A DNA stretch of 64,000 nt from Mucilaginibacter dorajii (GCF_024808255.1 NZ_JANTYS010000004.1:1-64000), one strand, 5' to 3'; positions 26,271 to 34,750 are shown, numbered from the stretch's first letter. Made by a program: numbers and translations. Notes: generated by a model from the sequence alone, not told the origin.

Positions 26271-26984
26271 ATGGATAACAGGATTAAATCTTTTTTTATT
26301 GTTGCGGTAGCAGTAACCTGTTGGGCATCCTGCAAAAAAAAAGGCGATGCGCCGACTAAGTCGGTAGGTACCTCGCTGGTTAACGTATTAAATTTGTCTA
26401 ATAACAATATAAACTTTTACATAAACGGTAATCGTATTAACAATACTACAACCTTTTATCCGGGGGGGACGCTGGGTTACATGAACGTTATTTCGGGTAC
26501 TCAAAACTATTCCTTTAAGGTTGATGGCAGTGGCGCCAATTCGCCTTTTTATAATAAACCATTTAAGGCCGATTCGGCCGCCGGGTATACGTTTTATGTA
26601 GCAGGGCAAACCGAAAACGACGTGTTTAGTACCCACGATACCTGGTTTCCAGATACCGGCGCAAATTTAACCAAGTATGCACAAATCAGGTTTGTAAACG
26701 CTTCATCTGTAGCGGGTAACGTAAAATTTGTATTGGTTGGAAAAAACAGCACAATAGCGGATAGCGTCCAGTTTGATAATGTGCCGTATAAAACCATCAC
26801 CGATTTTACAAGAATTACAAAAGGGATACATTACATAGGTATTTACCGCTCGGCTTATCCGCAAACCCCCAAAATTGATACCGTGACCATTTCTGCCGGG
26901 AAAATATATACGTTTTATGGTTATGGTACTTCAATACCTGCCGGTAACCTTGGTATTATTGCAGGTTTATTTAACAATGGTTAA
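26271..26984 (+). CDS. DUF4397-like lipoprotein
   Basis: The 237-residue protein has a hydrophobic leader and a probable lipidated Cys at residue 21 (CWASCKKKG). The rest is beta-rich, with NLSNNNINFYINGNR and later RFVNASSVAGNVKFVLVG segments that look like the repeated Ig-like units of DUF4397 proteins. These are envelope proteins of unknown function, often in multiple copies in Bacteroidota. The next gene, starting one base after this stop, is a paralogue, so the two probably form an operon by tandem duplication. Confidence 0.7.
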   Translation: MDNRIKSFFIVAVAVTCWASCKKKGDAPTKSVGTSLVNVLNLSNNNINFYINGNRINNTTTFYPGGTLGYMNVISGTQNYSFKVDGSGANSPFYNKPFKADSAAGYTFYVAGQTENDVFSTHDTWFPDTGANLTKYAQIRFVNASSVAGNVKFVLVGKNSTIADSVQFDNVPYKTITDFTRITKGIHYIGIYRSAYPQTPKIDTVTISAGKIYTFYGYGTSIPAGNLGIIAGLFNNG

Positions 26985-26985
26985 T

Positions 26986-27717
26986 ATGGCTAATCAATAT
27001 AAAAAAGGCTTGTTATTATTCACTGCCCCGGTATGGATACTGCTGGTTTGTTTTATTGCATCATGCGGTAAATCAACCAATATAACGGGTGCCAATACAC
27101 AGCTGCAGATCATTAATTTAAGTTCGGATATCGGGCCGTTAAATTTATTTATCAATTCGGTTAAGCAAAGCTTAACTACATATACTTATCCCAACAATTC
27201 GGGCTATTTTTTCCTCAATTCGCTTACTCCTCCAATTCAGCTTCGTACGGCAGATGCGGCGGCGTTAAGTATCCCTTATCAAATAGATACCGTTTTACGT
27301 TCCAACTCAAAATATACCTTGTTTATAACCGGTTACAAGGCCGATGGAACTATCAAAAACTCAATACTATCACTCGATACTGCAACATTACCAGTAATAG
27401 GGCGGGCTAAAGTGCGGTTTGCCAACCTGTCGCCATCATCGCCTAACCTGGATATCCGGGCCAACGATACCCTGGCTTTTAACAATGTTAAATTTGATAG
27501 TATATCAAAGTATGTTAGTTTACCTACCGGTAATTACAATTTTACCATAAACGTTCACACTACCCCTACCAAAGTAGAGTATACCCTTAAAAACGTAACT
27601 GTACAGGATGGACGTGCTTATACTATTTATACTCAGGGTATTGTTGGTCGTACAGATTCGGTTGCTTTTGGCGCAGCGGTGTTAACCAATAATCTACTGA
27701 TTAAGGCAACGCAATAG
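26986..27717 (+). CDS. DUF4397-like lipoprotein, tandem paralogue
   Basis: The ATG at 26986, one base after the previous stop, is preferred over an in-frame upstream ATG, since MANQYKKGLL starts a normal lipoprotein leader with lipobox FIASC (Cys27). The mature part has two DUF4397-like units, INLSSDIGPLNLFINSVKQS and RFANLSSPSSPNLD-type sequence (RFANLSPSSPNLDIRANDTL). It resembles the preceding protein in layout. Likely on the outer-membrane or periplasmic face; function unknown. About 243 residues. Confidence 0.7.
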   Translation: MANQYKKGLLLFTAPVWILLVCFIASCGKSTNITGANTQLQIINLSSDIGPLNLFINSVKQSLTTYTYPNNSGYFFLNSLTPPIQLRTADAAALSIPYQIDTVLRSNSKYTLFITGYKADGTIKNSILSLDTATLPVIGRAKVRFANLSPSSPNLDIRANDTLAFNNVKFDSISKYVSLPTGNYNFTINVHTTPTKVEYTLKNVTVQDGRAYTIYTQGIVGRTDSVAFGAAVLTNNLLIKATQ

Positions 27718-27761
27718 TGGCAATTTAGATAAACAAAGCTTTTTTTTGAAATATTGACGCT

Positions 27762-28054
27762 TTAGAGCAAGCGCTTGTTTTTTTTAAGGCTCCGTCTGTT
27801 ATCAATAAAAGTGACAAGTTCAATAACGTTGCTTCTGGGTTTGATACGATAGATCACCGAGATTTGCGGGATGATAACTCCTATATAAGTATTTTTTGTT
27901 TTGAAAGTTTTGCGGGCAATAAACGGCGTGTATCAAGGTATTGGAAAACCCGTTCTATAAACTTCTTTGATTCATTTTCTGACCAGTTTGCCAAAAGGTA
28001 TTCTACATTCTTTTGAAATGTTTCACCGGCTTTTTCAGACCAGATTATCGTCAT
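27762..28054 (-). pseudogene. RelE/ParE-family toxin, disrupted by a one-base deletion
   Basis: The ATG at 28054 overlaps the antitoxin stop as ATGA. Frame 1 reads MTIIWSEKAGETFQKNVEYL and onward to YLDT, then stops at TAG. The remainder is in a second frame: PFIARKTFKTKNTYIGVIIP, then QISVIYRIKPRSNVIELVTF, the classic RelE/ParE end. The total of 293 bases is one short of 98 codons, which places a single-base deletion near 27925-27935. Intact relatives are mRNA interferases or gyrase poisons. The product would be inactive unless the frame is corrected. Confidence 0.75.
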
Positions 28055-28278
28055 TGTTTAAACCCAAATCGTTTTTTTGCGTCTTCATGACTAAATGAGC
28101 GGCCATTATCTAATTGATCTAATCCTTCCTGAACATCACTCTTTTGACTATCGTTTAAGTCATCAAACCAATCCAAATTCCTGTTGCTGATATAAGCTTT
28201 AATGTCTTGAATTAAGCTTATATCATCGGTATTGATAATTTGCTGTAATACATTTAGTTTTTCTGCCTGTATGTTCAT
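28051..28278 (-). CDS. Antitoxin of a RelE/ParE-type module
   Basis: The 75-residue acidic protein (MNIQAEKLNVLQQIINTDDI; ending SHEDAKKRFGFKQ) has the typical build of small Bacteroidota addiction-module antitoxins: an N-terminal helical dimerisation part, a central DLNDSQKSDVQEGLDQLDNG and a short tail that would bind the toxin. Its stop TGA overlaps the toxin ATG by four bases, so the two are translationally coupled. The toxin gene is frameshifted, leaving an orphan antitoxin. A TAAATTTG -7 element lies four bases before the ATG, which suggests a nearly leaderless mRNA. Confidence 0.78.
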   Translation of the reverse strand: MNIQAEKLNVLQQIINTDDISLIQDIKAYISNRNLDWFDDLNDSQKSDVQEGLDQLDNGRSFSHEDAKKRFGFKQ

Positions 28279-28282
28279 ATCT

Positions 28283-28290
28283 CAAATTTA
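28283..28290 (-). promoter_or_regulatory. -7 element of the antitoxin gene
   Basis: TAAATTTG on the minus strand matches TAnnTTTG and ends four bases before the ATG at 28278, implying a leaderless or almost leaderless transcript. A divergent -7 element for dedA is about 45 bases away. Confidence 0.5.
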
Positions 28291-28334
28291 ATAATTAAAA
28301 CGTCGTATTAACTGGGTTTCTTTTTTTATATTTC

Positions 28335-28342
28335 TATTTTTG
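28335..28342 (+). promoter_or_regulatory. -7 element of the DedA gene
   Basis: TATTTTTG matches the consensus 16 bases upstream of the GTG start at 28359. Confidence 0.5.
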
Positions 28343-28358
28343 GGCAAAAATTAAAAAA

Positions 28359-29015
28359 GTGGAAGTAATAAAAAGCATTATCGATTTTATCCTGCACATT
28401 GATAAACACCTGGTACAAATTACCAGCGCTTACCAGGGCTGGACTTACCTGATATTATTCGCCATTATTTTTGCCGAAACCGGCTTTGTGGTTACTCCGT
28501 TTTTACCTGGCGATTCTTTACTGTTTGCGGCCGGCGCTTTAATAGCAGGCGGTCAATCGGGATTGGATATTTATTTGTTAGCTATCATTTTAATTGTTGC
28601 GGCGTTTGCCGGTAATACGGTGAATTACCTGTTGGGTAACTATTTAGGTCCCAAAGTATTTAAAGAAGAAAACAAGATCCTGAAGCTGGAATATTATCTT
28701 AAAACCAAGGCCTTTTTTGATAAGCATGGTGCCAAGGCGGTTATTTTCAGTCGTTTTATGCCTATCATTCGTACTATAGCGCCGTTTGTTGCCGGTGTAG
28801 GTAGGATGCCATTTTTAAAGTATAGCTTATACAATATTGTTGGCGGCGCATCATGGATAGTGGTTTTTCTGTTTGCTGGCTACAAATTGGGTAAAGTGCC
28901 GTTTTTTGAAAAGAACTTTTCATTAGTGGGAATAGTGATCATTTTGATATCTATTATTCCGCCAATATACGCAGCTATTGCAAGTCGTGGTGCTAAGAAA
29001 CAGGCTGCGCAGTAA
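28359..29015 (+). CDS. DedA family membrane protein
   Basis: The 218-residue inner-membrane protein starts at GTG. It carries the DedA/SNARE-assoc marks ETGFVVTPFLPGDSLLFAAG and FSRFMPIIRTIAPFVAGVGR. It has about five hydrophobic segments, including re-entrant helices. Family members are undecaprenyl-phosphate or phospholipid flippases, important for envelope maintenance and proton-motive force. The predicted role is lipid-carrier recycling; the exact substrate is not determined by sequence. It appears monocistronic. Confidence 0.88.
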   Translation: MEVIKSIIDFILHIDKHLVQITSAYQGWTYLILFAIIFAETGFVVTPFLPGDSLLFAAGALIAGGQSGLDIYLLAIILIVAAFAGNTVNYLLGNYLGPKVFKEENKILKLEYYLKTKAFFDKHGAKAVIFSRFMPIIRTIAPFVAGVGRMPFLKYSLYNIVGGASWIVVFLFAGYKLGKVPFFEKNFSLVGIVIILISIIPPIYAAIASRGAKKQAAQ

Positions 29016-29018
29016 GGT

Positions 29019-29711
29019 TTAATTAATAGCCTCCAGCATCGTAGTCGCAACTAATTTTCCATCTTTACCATAGGTTTCTGATTTGGCAAACCGGCCAAGC
29101 TTAGGCGCAAACCATTCTATTATTTTAATCTGGAAAGGTAAGGACATACCCATCATCTTGATGTTCAGCGAAACATCATTAGTGATCTTAAAGCAATCAA
29201 AGCTGCCAGCTTTGGTGCTTATCTTTTCAGCTTTCTCTACCTTCCGATTATTGATGTTAAGTAGCACCTGGCCCATTTGCTGGCCGTTGTTTGCTACGTT
29301 AATGGTTAAAGCTCCATCCTCCAGTTTTTGGCCTGCTTTAAGGTTCATGGGGTAGGTGAGGTATTTGGTATCGCCCGTCATTTGCATGCTGCCCAATTGT
29401 TTTAATGATGATGCCGGGATAAAAGTTTTCATATCTACTTTGATAGATGTGCCTGTACATAAAATTTCAGAATCGCCGCTCCCCATTGATTTGCTTGTTT
29501 TATCGAACAGTTCAATGTGGGCCGCTATGGTCGATGCGTCCTTTTTAGTGGTATTACATACCATGGTGCCTATGGTATTGCCTTGGGTATTTTGGTTGGC
29601 ATACCTGAACTTTTTGCCATTGATACTATTAATGAACTGGCTGCAGTTTTGCGCCGATACGAATTGCGAACAGATAACAAGCAGGAGGATAATAAGGCTG
29701 ATCTTTCTCAT
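29019..29711 (-). CDS. TapB/DUF3108-like secreted protein
   Basis: The 230-residue protein has a signal peptide (1-20, ending VSAQ) and a beta-rich body with a SFDCFKITND segment and IKIIEWFAPKLGRFAKSETY, the C-terminal signature of TapB/DUF3108-like proteins, a fold that resembles lipoprotein carriers. Molecular function is unknown; a periplasmic binding or chaperone role is plausible. It is convergent with dedA, with only three bases between the stops. Confidence 0.65.
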   Translation of the reverse strand: MRKISLIILLLVICSQFVSAQNCSQFINSINGKKFRYANQNTQGNTIGTMVCNTTKKDASTIAAHIELFDKTSKSMGSGDSEILCTGTSIKVDMKTFIPASSLKQLGSMQMTGDTKYLTYPMNLKAGQKLEDGALTINVANNGQQMGQVLLNINNRKVEKAEKISTKAGSFDCFKITNDVSLNIKMMGMSLPFQIKIIEWFAPKLGRFAKSETYGKDGKLVATTMLEAIN

Positions 29712-29778
29712 TCAGGATGATTTATAAGTATCTAAACTACAAAATTTAAACCAAAGTATAGCGGAGGCCAAAATCGGG

Positions 29779-30672
29779 CTATTTGTCTGGCGGCGAAACC
29801 CGGCCCACAGGCAAATCGGGCTGACCGGCATCCACCCAGGCCGAATACCAGAAACTCCCAACCGAAAGGATGGACGATCTCATTTGCCGCTCAACCATAC
29901 CTTTCATCATTTTTTGATAGGCCAGGCAATAGGCTTCCGAGTAATCTTTGACCTCTTTTTTGCCATGTAACACCATTGCATACTTTTTATCGGCAGGAAA
30001 GCTTTTAGTTAAAATTCTTTCAAAGCGTAAAACGGTATCCACGCTTTTGAAAGATGCCCGGCAAATTTTAAATGCCTCGGCCAATGGGTTTTCGATATAG
30101 CGTGCTTTGCCAACCTTGTAATTATATTTATCGCCAAAAAGTTCGGGAATGCGGCTTTCCCAAAGCGCGTGGATACCGGTTTGATTGCTCAATTGCCCGT
30201 TATAGTTTTGGGTGAGGTGTAAGGGCACATGCGCATCGGCAAGGTAATGCCCCAGGTTGGCCGATGTGTTCAGGATGGCTATCGTGTCATGAGCTTTGAA
30301 GGCACGTACCAGTTTGTAATACTGATATTGAATGGTCCAGGGAACGGTGCCGTATTTATTTAAAGTGTCAGCGGTGTATTGGGCGGCTGCGTCCTTCCAT
30401 TTTTGGGGCATAGCCGCCCAGGGCTTTTTACCGTAGTGATCGGCGTTAAAAAAATGATGAGGCGCTTCGGTAGAGTCAACGTAGCGGCGTTTATCGGCGC
30501 TTACAGCGTGTTTAACAATGTAGTCGATGTTGGATTTGTAAAAGCCGGCCATTGCCTTGGGTAACGTATAAACCGCCATTCGGTTAATGCGATAGTGTGC
30601 ATAAAAGCCCCAGGAGCAACAAAGCAGTAAAATACAGATGCTCGAAAAGCTTAAAACGATATGCCGCTTCAT
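29779..30672 (-). CDS. Zinc-dependent phospholipase C / S1-P1 nuclease-like protein
   Basis: The 297-residue protein has a signal peptide; the mature part starts near W21 (SWGFYAHYRINRMAVY), and this N-terminal Trp and the following His are metal ligands in the family. Other zinc-ligand segments are ADHYG, SANLGHYLADAHVPLHLT and GIHALWESRIPELFG. Three-zinc enzymes of this group hydrolyse phosphodiester bonds in phospholipids or nucleic acids. It is likely a periplasmic or secreted phosphate-scavenging enzyme; whether the substrate is lipid or nucleic acid is not decided by sequence. Confidence 0.75.
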   Translation of the reverse strand: MKRHIVLSFSSICILLLCCSWGFYAHYRINRMAVYTLPKAMAGFYKSNIDYIVKHAVSADKRRYVDSTEAPHHFFNADHYGKKPWAAMPQKWKDAAAQYTADTLNKYGTVPWTIQYQYYKLVRAFKAHDTIAILNTSANLGHYLADAHVPLHLTQNYNGQLSNQTGIHALWESRIPELFGDKYNYKVGKARYIENPLAEAFKICRASFKSVDTVLRFERILTKSFPADKKYAMVLHGKKEVKDYSEAYCLAYQKMMKGMVERQMRSSILSVGSFWYSAWVDAGQPDLPVGRVSPPDK

Positions 30673-30727
30673 GAAACAAATATGGGCTTAAGTTTTAGGT
30701 TTTAAACAGGTGCGGTAATATTATTTG

Positions 30728-31486
30728 CTATAACCTACCCACATACACCTTGGTATCATAATTAATAGTAATCAAACCATTCTGTTGGTATTTGTCAAAA
30801 AGAATGTTAAGATCGGCTATCATCGGCTCATAACCGGCATCCTCTTTGGTAGGCATATATGATGACGAAAGCAGCCTTCCCGCCAAGCCCTCAAAATCAA
30901 ACACCTGCTTATTGGCAAACTCCTGTAAATGGAACGCTTCAGGGCTAAAAAACACCCCTATAGCAACAGGATCGATATTGCGGTGATCTACCTTTAAGTA
31001 GTCATTTCCATGTTTAAAAATTAACTCGTCGTACTCTTTTTCAAAGGGGGAGGTGGTTAACCGCTCATTCCAAATCAACGCTACTATACCGCCGGGCGTA
31101 AGTACGCGTTTAAACTCCTCCCTGGTTTTTACCGCATCAAACCAATGAAAAGCCTGGCCGGCAATAATGGCATCAATGCTGCCGGTTTCAAGTCCGGTAT
31201 TTTCGGCGGTGCCGTTTTGCGCCTTAAAGCCGGGTTGTGAGCTTAACAGTTCAATTGATTTTTCGCGCATCTCCAGGTTTGGTTCAATGGCGATTACACG
31301 GTACCCGGCATCTAAAAACAGCCCGGTTGAAATTCCCGTGCCGGCACCGATATCGGCTATCAATTTATCGGCAGATAGGTCGTAACCGTCTCGCAAAAAG
31401 CTGATGATTTCGGTAGGGTAGCCTGGCCGGTATTTTACATAGTCGTCTACACGGTTGCTGAAGCGGGTTGTACTGTTGTTTTCCAT
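30728..31486 (-). CDS. Class I SAM-dependent methyltransferase
   Basis: From the ATG at 31486 the protein is 252 residues; an upstream frame to 31561 only translates a low-complexity repeat and is rejected. The start MENNSTTRFSNRVDDYVKYR with PGYP is typical of Methyltransf_11/25 proteins of Bacteroidota. Motif I is ADIGAGTGIS (44-53), followed by VIAIEPNLEMR. GQAFHWFDAVKTREEFKRVL resembles the UbiE/Tam group. The methyl acceptor is unknown, and the neighbours give no clue. Confidence 0.8.
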   Translation of the reverse strand: MENNSTTRFSNRVDDYVKYRPGYPTEIISFLRDGYDLSADKLIADIGAGTGISTGLFLDAGYRVIAIEPNLEMREKSIELLSSQPGFKAQNGTAENTGLETGSIDAIIAGQAFHWFDAVKTREEFKRVLTPGGIVALIWNERLTTSPFEKEYDELIFKHGNDYLKVDHRNIDPVAIGVFFSPEAFHLQEFANKQVFDFEGLAGRLLSSSYMPTKEDAGYEPMIADLNILFDKYQQNGLITINYDTKVYVGRL

Positions 31487-31488
31487 GT

Positions 31489-31770
31489 GTTGATTCGGTT
31501 GATTAAGTTGATTGGGTTGATTAAGTTGGAGTAAGTTGAATTGAGTTAACACGGCACACAATAGTTCAATAAGAAATAATTTGTATGATTGTTTTTAAGA
31601 TTGTTATCAAATACTCGCTTATTCCGCTCATTTCAACCTGATAAACTTACTTGTCAAGTATTGCCATACCTCAATATAATCAACTCAATCTAACCTAATC
31701 AACCCAATCAACTTAAAACATAACCCCACTTAATCAACTCAATCCAACATAATCAACTCAATAAACTAAA
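31489..31770. repeat. Inverted arrays of TTGATTAAGTTGATTGGG-type oligomers
   Basis: The left arm, 31489-31550, carries TTGATTAAGTTGATTGGG repeats; the right arm, 31673-31770, carries their complement (AATCAACCCAATCAACTTAA). About 25 bases match with one mismatch. A single-arm relative is at 59088-59155. It separates the methyltransferase from rpsT. Confidence 0.75.
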
Positions 31771-31782
31771 AATAAAAAACAC

Positions 31783-31813
31783 TTGCATAATTAAATTTAT
31801 CACCCTATATTTG
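31783..31813 (+). promoter_or_regulatory. Promoter of rpsT
   Basis: TTG at 31783-31785, a 20-base spacer and TATATTTG at 31806-31813 match the Bacteroidota promoter. The expected start is about 40 bases before the rpsT ATG. Confidence 0.7.
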
Positions 31814-31855
31814 CAGTCCTTAAAATAAGTAGAAAAAGAATAACAAAGCTATACG

Positions 31856-32110
31856 ATGGCAAATCATAAATCATCTTTAAAAAGAATCAGGTCAAACGCT
31901 GCGAAGCGTCTGCGCAACAGGTACCAGGCTAAAACAACCAGGAACGCTATTAAAAAATTAAGAACCACAACTACTAAAGCTGATGCAGCTGCATTGTTAG
32001 GTAAAGTGATTTCTATGCTTGATCGTTTGGCTAAAAAGAATGTTATTCACAAAAACAAAGCTTCAAACAATAAATCGAAGCTTACTAAATTTGTAAATAG
32101 CTTAAGCTAA
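31856..32110 (+). CDS. rpsT: Ribosomal protein bS20
   Basis: The 84-residue basic protein [20 protein letters not shown] is the typical start of bS20, which binds 16S rRNA in the body of the small subunit. Alternating Lys/Arg-rich helices continue to [11 protein letters not shown]. It has its own promoter and an intrinsic terminator, so it is monocistronic. There is no Shine-Dalgarno sequence. Confidence 0.95.
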   Translation: MANHKSSLKRIRSNAAKRLRNRYQAKTTRNAIKKLRTTTTKADAAALLGKVISMLDRLAKKNVIHKNKASNNKSKLTKFVNSLS

Positions 32111-32130
32111 TCTTTAGCTTTCATCATATT

Positions 32131-32167
32131 AAAAAGGGATTGTGCCATGGCATGATCCCTTTTTTTG
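32131..32167 (+). terminator. Intrinsic terminator of rpsT
   Basis: AAAAAGGGAT and ATCCCTTTTTT flank a TGCCATGGCA palindrome, giving a stable hairpin with a T run. The in-frame ATG upstream of radC at 32142 lies inside this hairpin, which argues against it as the radC start. Confidence 0.88.
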
Positions 32168-32195
32168 TTTCGGGAGATTTTCATACTTTAAGGCC

Positions 32196-32894
32196 GTGGA
32201 AAACTACGACAACAAGATCAGCATAAAATCATGGGCCGAGGAAGACCGCCCGCGCGAAAAACTAAGCGGGCAAGGTCGCCGGGCTTTAACCGATGCCGAG
32301 CTGATCGCCATTCTCATAGGTTCGGGCAGCCGTACCGAAACCGCTGTTGAACTCAGCAAGCGCATCCTGCATCATTATGAAAATGATTTAAACAAACTTG
32401 GCAAGGCATCTATTGCCGAGCTTTGTAAATTTAAAGGCATAGGCGAGGCAAAAGCGATTTCCATTATCGCGGCGTTGGAGATTGGTCGCCGCCGTAACGA
32501 CACCGAAAGCCAGGCTCCAGAGTTTATCAACAGCAGCAAAGATGGTTACAACATCATGCGCCGCCACCTGATGGATTTAAACCACGAGGAGTTTTGGATT
32601 ATCCTGTTGGGTCGTTCGCAAAAAGTATTAGGCAAAGAACTGATCAGTAAAGGCGGACTAACTGCTACTGTTTGCGACCCTAAGATTATTTTCCTATCGG
32701 CCATACAATACCAGGCCAGCGGCATTATATTGGTGCATAACCATCCATCGGGCAACCTAAAAGCCAGTCACGAAGATATTTCCCTAACCCGTAACCTCAT
32801 TAACGCCGGCCGTATGCTGGACATCAAGATATTTGATCACCTCATTATTACCGATAATGGGTATACGAGTTTGGGGGATGCGGATTTGATGTAG
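32196..32894 (+). CDS. radC: RadC/JAB-domain DNA repair protein
   Basis: GTG at 32196 gives a 232-residue protein of normal RadC length; the longer frame from 32142 begins in the rpsT terminator. A UPF0758 N-terminal part (KSWAEEDRPREKLSGQGRRA), a helix-hairpin-helix region (about 64-95, CKFKGIGEAKA) and a JAMM/JAB motif HNHPSGNLKASHED with H181, H183 and D194 as metal ligands are all present. RadC is named for repair, but its biochemical role is uncertain. A defence-like cassette follows convergently; the RadC itself looks like the core chromosomal copy. Confidence 0.88.
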   Translation: MENYDNKISIKSWAEEDRPREKLSGQGRRALTDAELIAILIGSGSRTETAVELSKRILHHYENDLNKLGKASIAELCKFKGIGEAKAISIIAALEIGRRRNDTESQAPEFINSSKDGYNIMRRHLMDLNHEEFWIILLGRSQKVLGKELISKGGLTATVCDPKIIFLSAIQYQASGIILVHNHPSGNLKASHEDISLTRNLINAGRMLDIKIFDHLIITDNGYTSLGDADLM

Positions 32895-32949
32895 ATGTGC
32901 AGATATGCAGATTTCAAATGTGCAGATGAAATTGGCCGGGGTGGTGAAT

Positions 32950-33522
32950 TTAATTTTTTAGTTTTTCGTCAAATTCGGCTATGAAGTCTCTGAAGCATGC
33001 GCATTTGGCTTCTATTTTGTCGATGTTCAATTGTTTGAATATCTCCGGGCAGTGCGACTCTTTGAACTGCTTTTTTGATTTAGAAGTTAAATGTTTCAGA
33101 ACTTCTTTTGGATCTTTCACTTTCATCGGATCGCTTTTGAATTTATGATCGATGGAGTGGATTTTGTTAAAAGTCTCGATGTCGCCAAATATCAAAGCTT
33201 CTAACTCCCATATGTTAAGCAATAAGATGCCTTCATTATTTACCAGTGCATCTAAATCTTTAAACCATTTGGTTTTAGTCTGTAGTTTATCTTCCTGAGA
33301 TTTAAAAGCATCTAAATCCCGGATATACACGATGAATTTGCATTGCTGGTCTTCAAATTCGATAGGTAAACTTTTCTTTATCTTGGGGCTGTCCAATTGA
33401 TGTCCCTTTATTCCTTTAGCTAAAGACCTAAACTGAACACGGCCTTTATATCTTTTATCCAGGAGATTTTTTATTGAAGAAGTATCATTTGGATCTTCGC
33501 CCACAAGTCCTACTTTAATCAT
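32950..33522 (-). CDS. Toprim-like (DUF4276/RloB-type) protein, partner of the ATPase
   Basis: The 190-residue protein begins MIKVGLVGEDPNDTSSIKNL and has a central FIVYIRDLDAF. An acidic residue near the start (GED...D) and a DxD after a hydrophobic strand are the layout of Toprim nucleases. WELEALIFG resembles the E-A-L segment seen in DUF4276-type proteins. The ATG at 33522 overlaps the ATPase stop (TAATG), so the two are translationally coupled. Composition is AT-rich and unlike radC and pheT. The split ATPase plus Toprim arrangement is that of PARIS/OLD-like defence, so this is probably the effector nuclease; the family name is tentative. Confidence 0.6.
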   Translation of the reverse strand: MIKVGLVGEDPNDTSSIKNLLDKRYKGRVQFRSLAKGIKGHQLDSPKIKKSLPIEFEDQQCKFIVYIRDLDAFKSQEDKLQTKTKWFKDLDALVNNEGILLLNIWELEALIFGDIETFNKIHSIDHKFKSDPMKVKDPKEVLKHLTSKSKKQFKESHCPEIFKQLNIDKIEAKCACFRDFIAEFDEKLKN

Positions 33523-34718
33523 TATTCCAAATCTGATAGCATCCAGTAATCACTAAAAAAGCCAACTTCCTTCATGTATTTTTGGGCTTTTTTTATTTCC
33601 TTATCACTTAGGTGTCGTATTTGGGTGCCCTTTTCTAAATCGTAATAGGCAATGAGAATATGGTCTAATTCATCGGGACTTAAATGGTCTAATGCTTTTG
33701 GTGAATGGGTTGAAATGATAATTTGCTTATCTTCTGATTGCTCTTTTAGGAAATCCATCAATAGATTAAATTGGTGCGGGTGAATGCCCAATTCTGGTTC
33801 TTCAAGTAATGCCAATCCTTTTGTGTTGGTAATTTCTGCTATAATGTAAAATAAGCGACGCGTACCATCAGATAATTGAGACCATGGAAGCCAATGGCCG
33901 TTAATTTTAAAATCAAGTTTAGCATTTTCTATTATCAAAGATTCATTGTCATTATATAAAATCAGATTGGGATTAAATCTAACGTCTTCAATATTGGTAT
34001 AGGCAGCCAAGTTTTCCAATATTTCATTAGGAAAATTTAATTTTTCTAAGATATCCGTAACGGCAACACCTTTTATTTTAGCCGGCTCATCATAATAGCT
34101 TTCAAACTGCCAAAGTATATCATCGATAAAGCTTAGGCTTTTAGGGAAATTCCAATTTAAATAGTCTTCATCTTCGGCGTTGCACCGGAAGATGCCAGGT
34201 AAGTCAATGCATCCCAAATCAGGAGGTAGATTGAATTTTATAAACAGAGGATAGATATGTTGGTAAGACATATAACGAAACAATCCAAATCCGACCTTTG
34301 TATAGGTGAATTGTCGCCCTTGAAACTCAAATTTTCTTTTTAAATCCGATTTTACTGAATTGTCAAATTTAAGCTCGTCGTCGATATAAAACTTCTCAAT
34401 TAATCCAGTCCGATCCTCAATATTATTATCTTTTATCGTTCTAGAGTGAAGTACCCGTTCATTTTCTATTACAAACGAGTGATTATCGTCAGAAATAAAT
34501 TGAAGTTTTGAAAACTTATAAGGTACTTTGGAGTGTAATCTATATTTTATAGCCTCGTTTACGAATTCCAAAAAATTAGATTTTCCAGATCCATTTTTTC
34601 CAATTAGTATATTTAACCCTTTTTTAAAATCAATAGTTAAATCCTCAACGGATTTAAATCCTTTAAGATGCGCGTTATTTAAATATACTCTCGGGAGCTC
34701 TGTTGCTTCAGTTGACAT
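33522..34718 (-). CDS. ABC-type AAA family ATPase (AAA_15/AAA_21), defence-associated
   Basis: With the start at 34718 the protein is 398 residues. This start lies about 25 bases downstream of a TACATTTG -7 element; a longer frame to 34793 would begin upstream of the promoter. Walker A is IGKNGSGKSN (39-48), the signature LSDGTRR (282-288), Walker B LALLEEPELGIHP (302-314) and the H-loop STHS (336-339), all intact. The long insertion between Walker A and the signature is usual for OLD/AriA/RecF-like ATPases that sense DNA or phage proteins. The coupled downstream gene encodes a Toprim-like protein. The AT-rich composition suggests acquisition by transfer. Confidence 0.75.
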   Translation of the reverse strand: MSTEATELPRVYLNNAHLKGFKSVEDLTIDFKKGLNILIGKNGSGKSNFLEFVNEAIKYRLHSKVPYKFSKLQFISDDNHSFVIENERVLHSRTIKDNNIEDRTGLIEKFYIDDELKFDNSVKSDLKRKFEFQGRQFTYTKVGFGLFRYMSYQHIYPLFIKFNLPPDLGCIDLPGIFRCNAEDEDYLNWNFPKSLSFIDDILWQFESYYDEPAKIKGVAVTDILEKLNFPNEILENLAAYTNIEDVRFNPNLILYNDNESLIIENAKLDFKINGHWLPWSQLSDGTRRLFYIIAEITNTKGLALLEEPELGIHPHQFNLLMDFLKEQSEDKQIIISTHSPKALDHLSPDELDHILIAYYDLEKGTQIRHLSDKEIKKAQKYMKEVGFFSDYWMLSDLE

Positions 34719-34742
34719 AAATACAAACAAGTCTGTTTTACA

Positions 34743-34750
34743 CAAATGTA
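34743..34750 (-). promoter_or_regulatory. -7 element of the ATPase/Toprim cassette
   Basis: TACATTTG on the minus strand matches TAnnTTTG. The start site would be about 15-20 bases before the ATG at 34718. The pheT -7 element is about 110 bases away on the other strand. Confidence 0.55.

Noticed and set aside
32142-32195. ATG start for RadC inside the rpsT terminator
   Set aside because: The region is the terminator hairpin of rpsT; GTG at 32196 gives the normal length.
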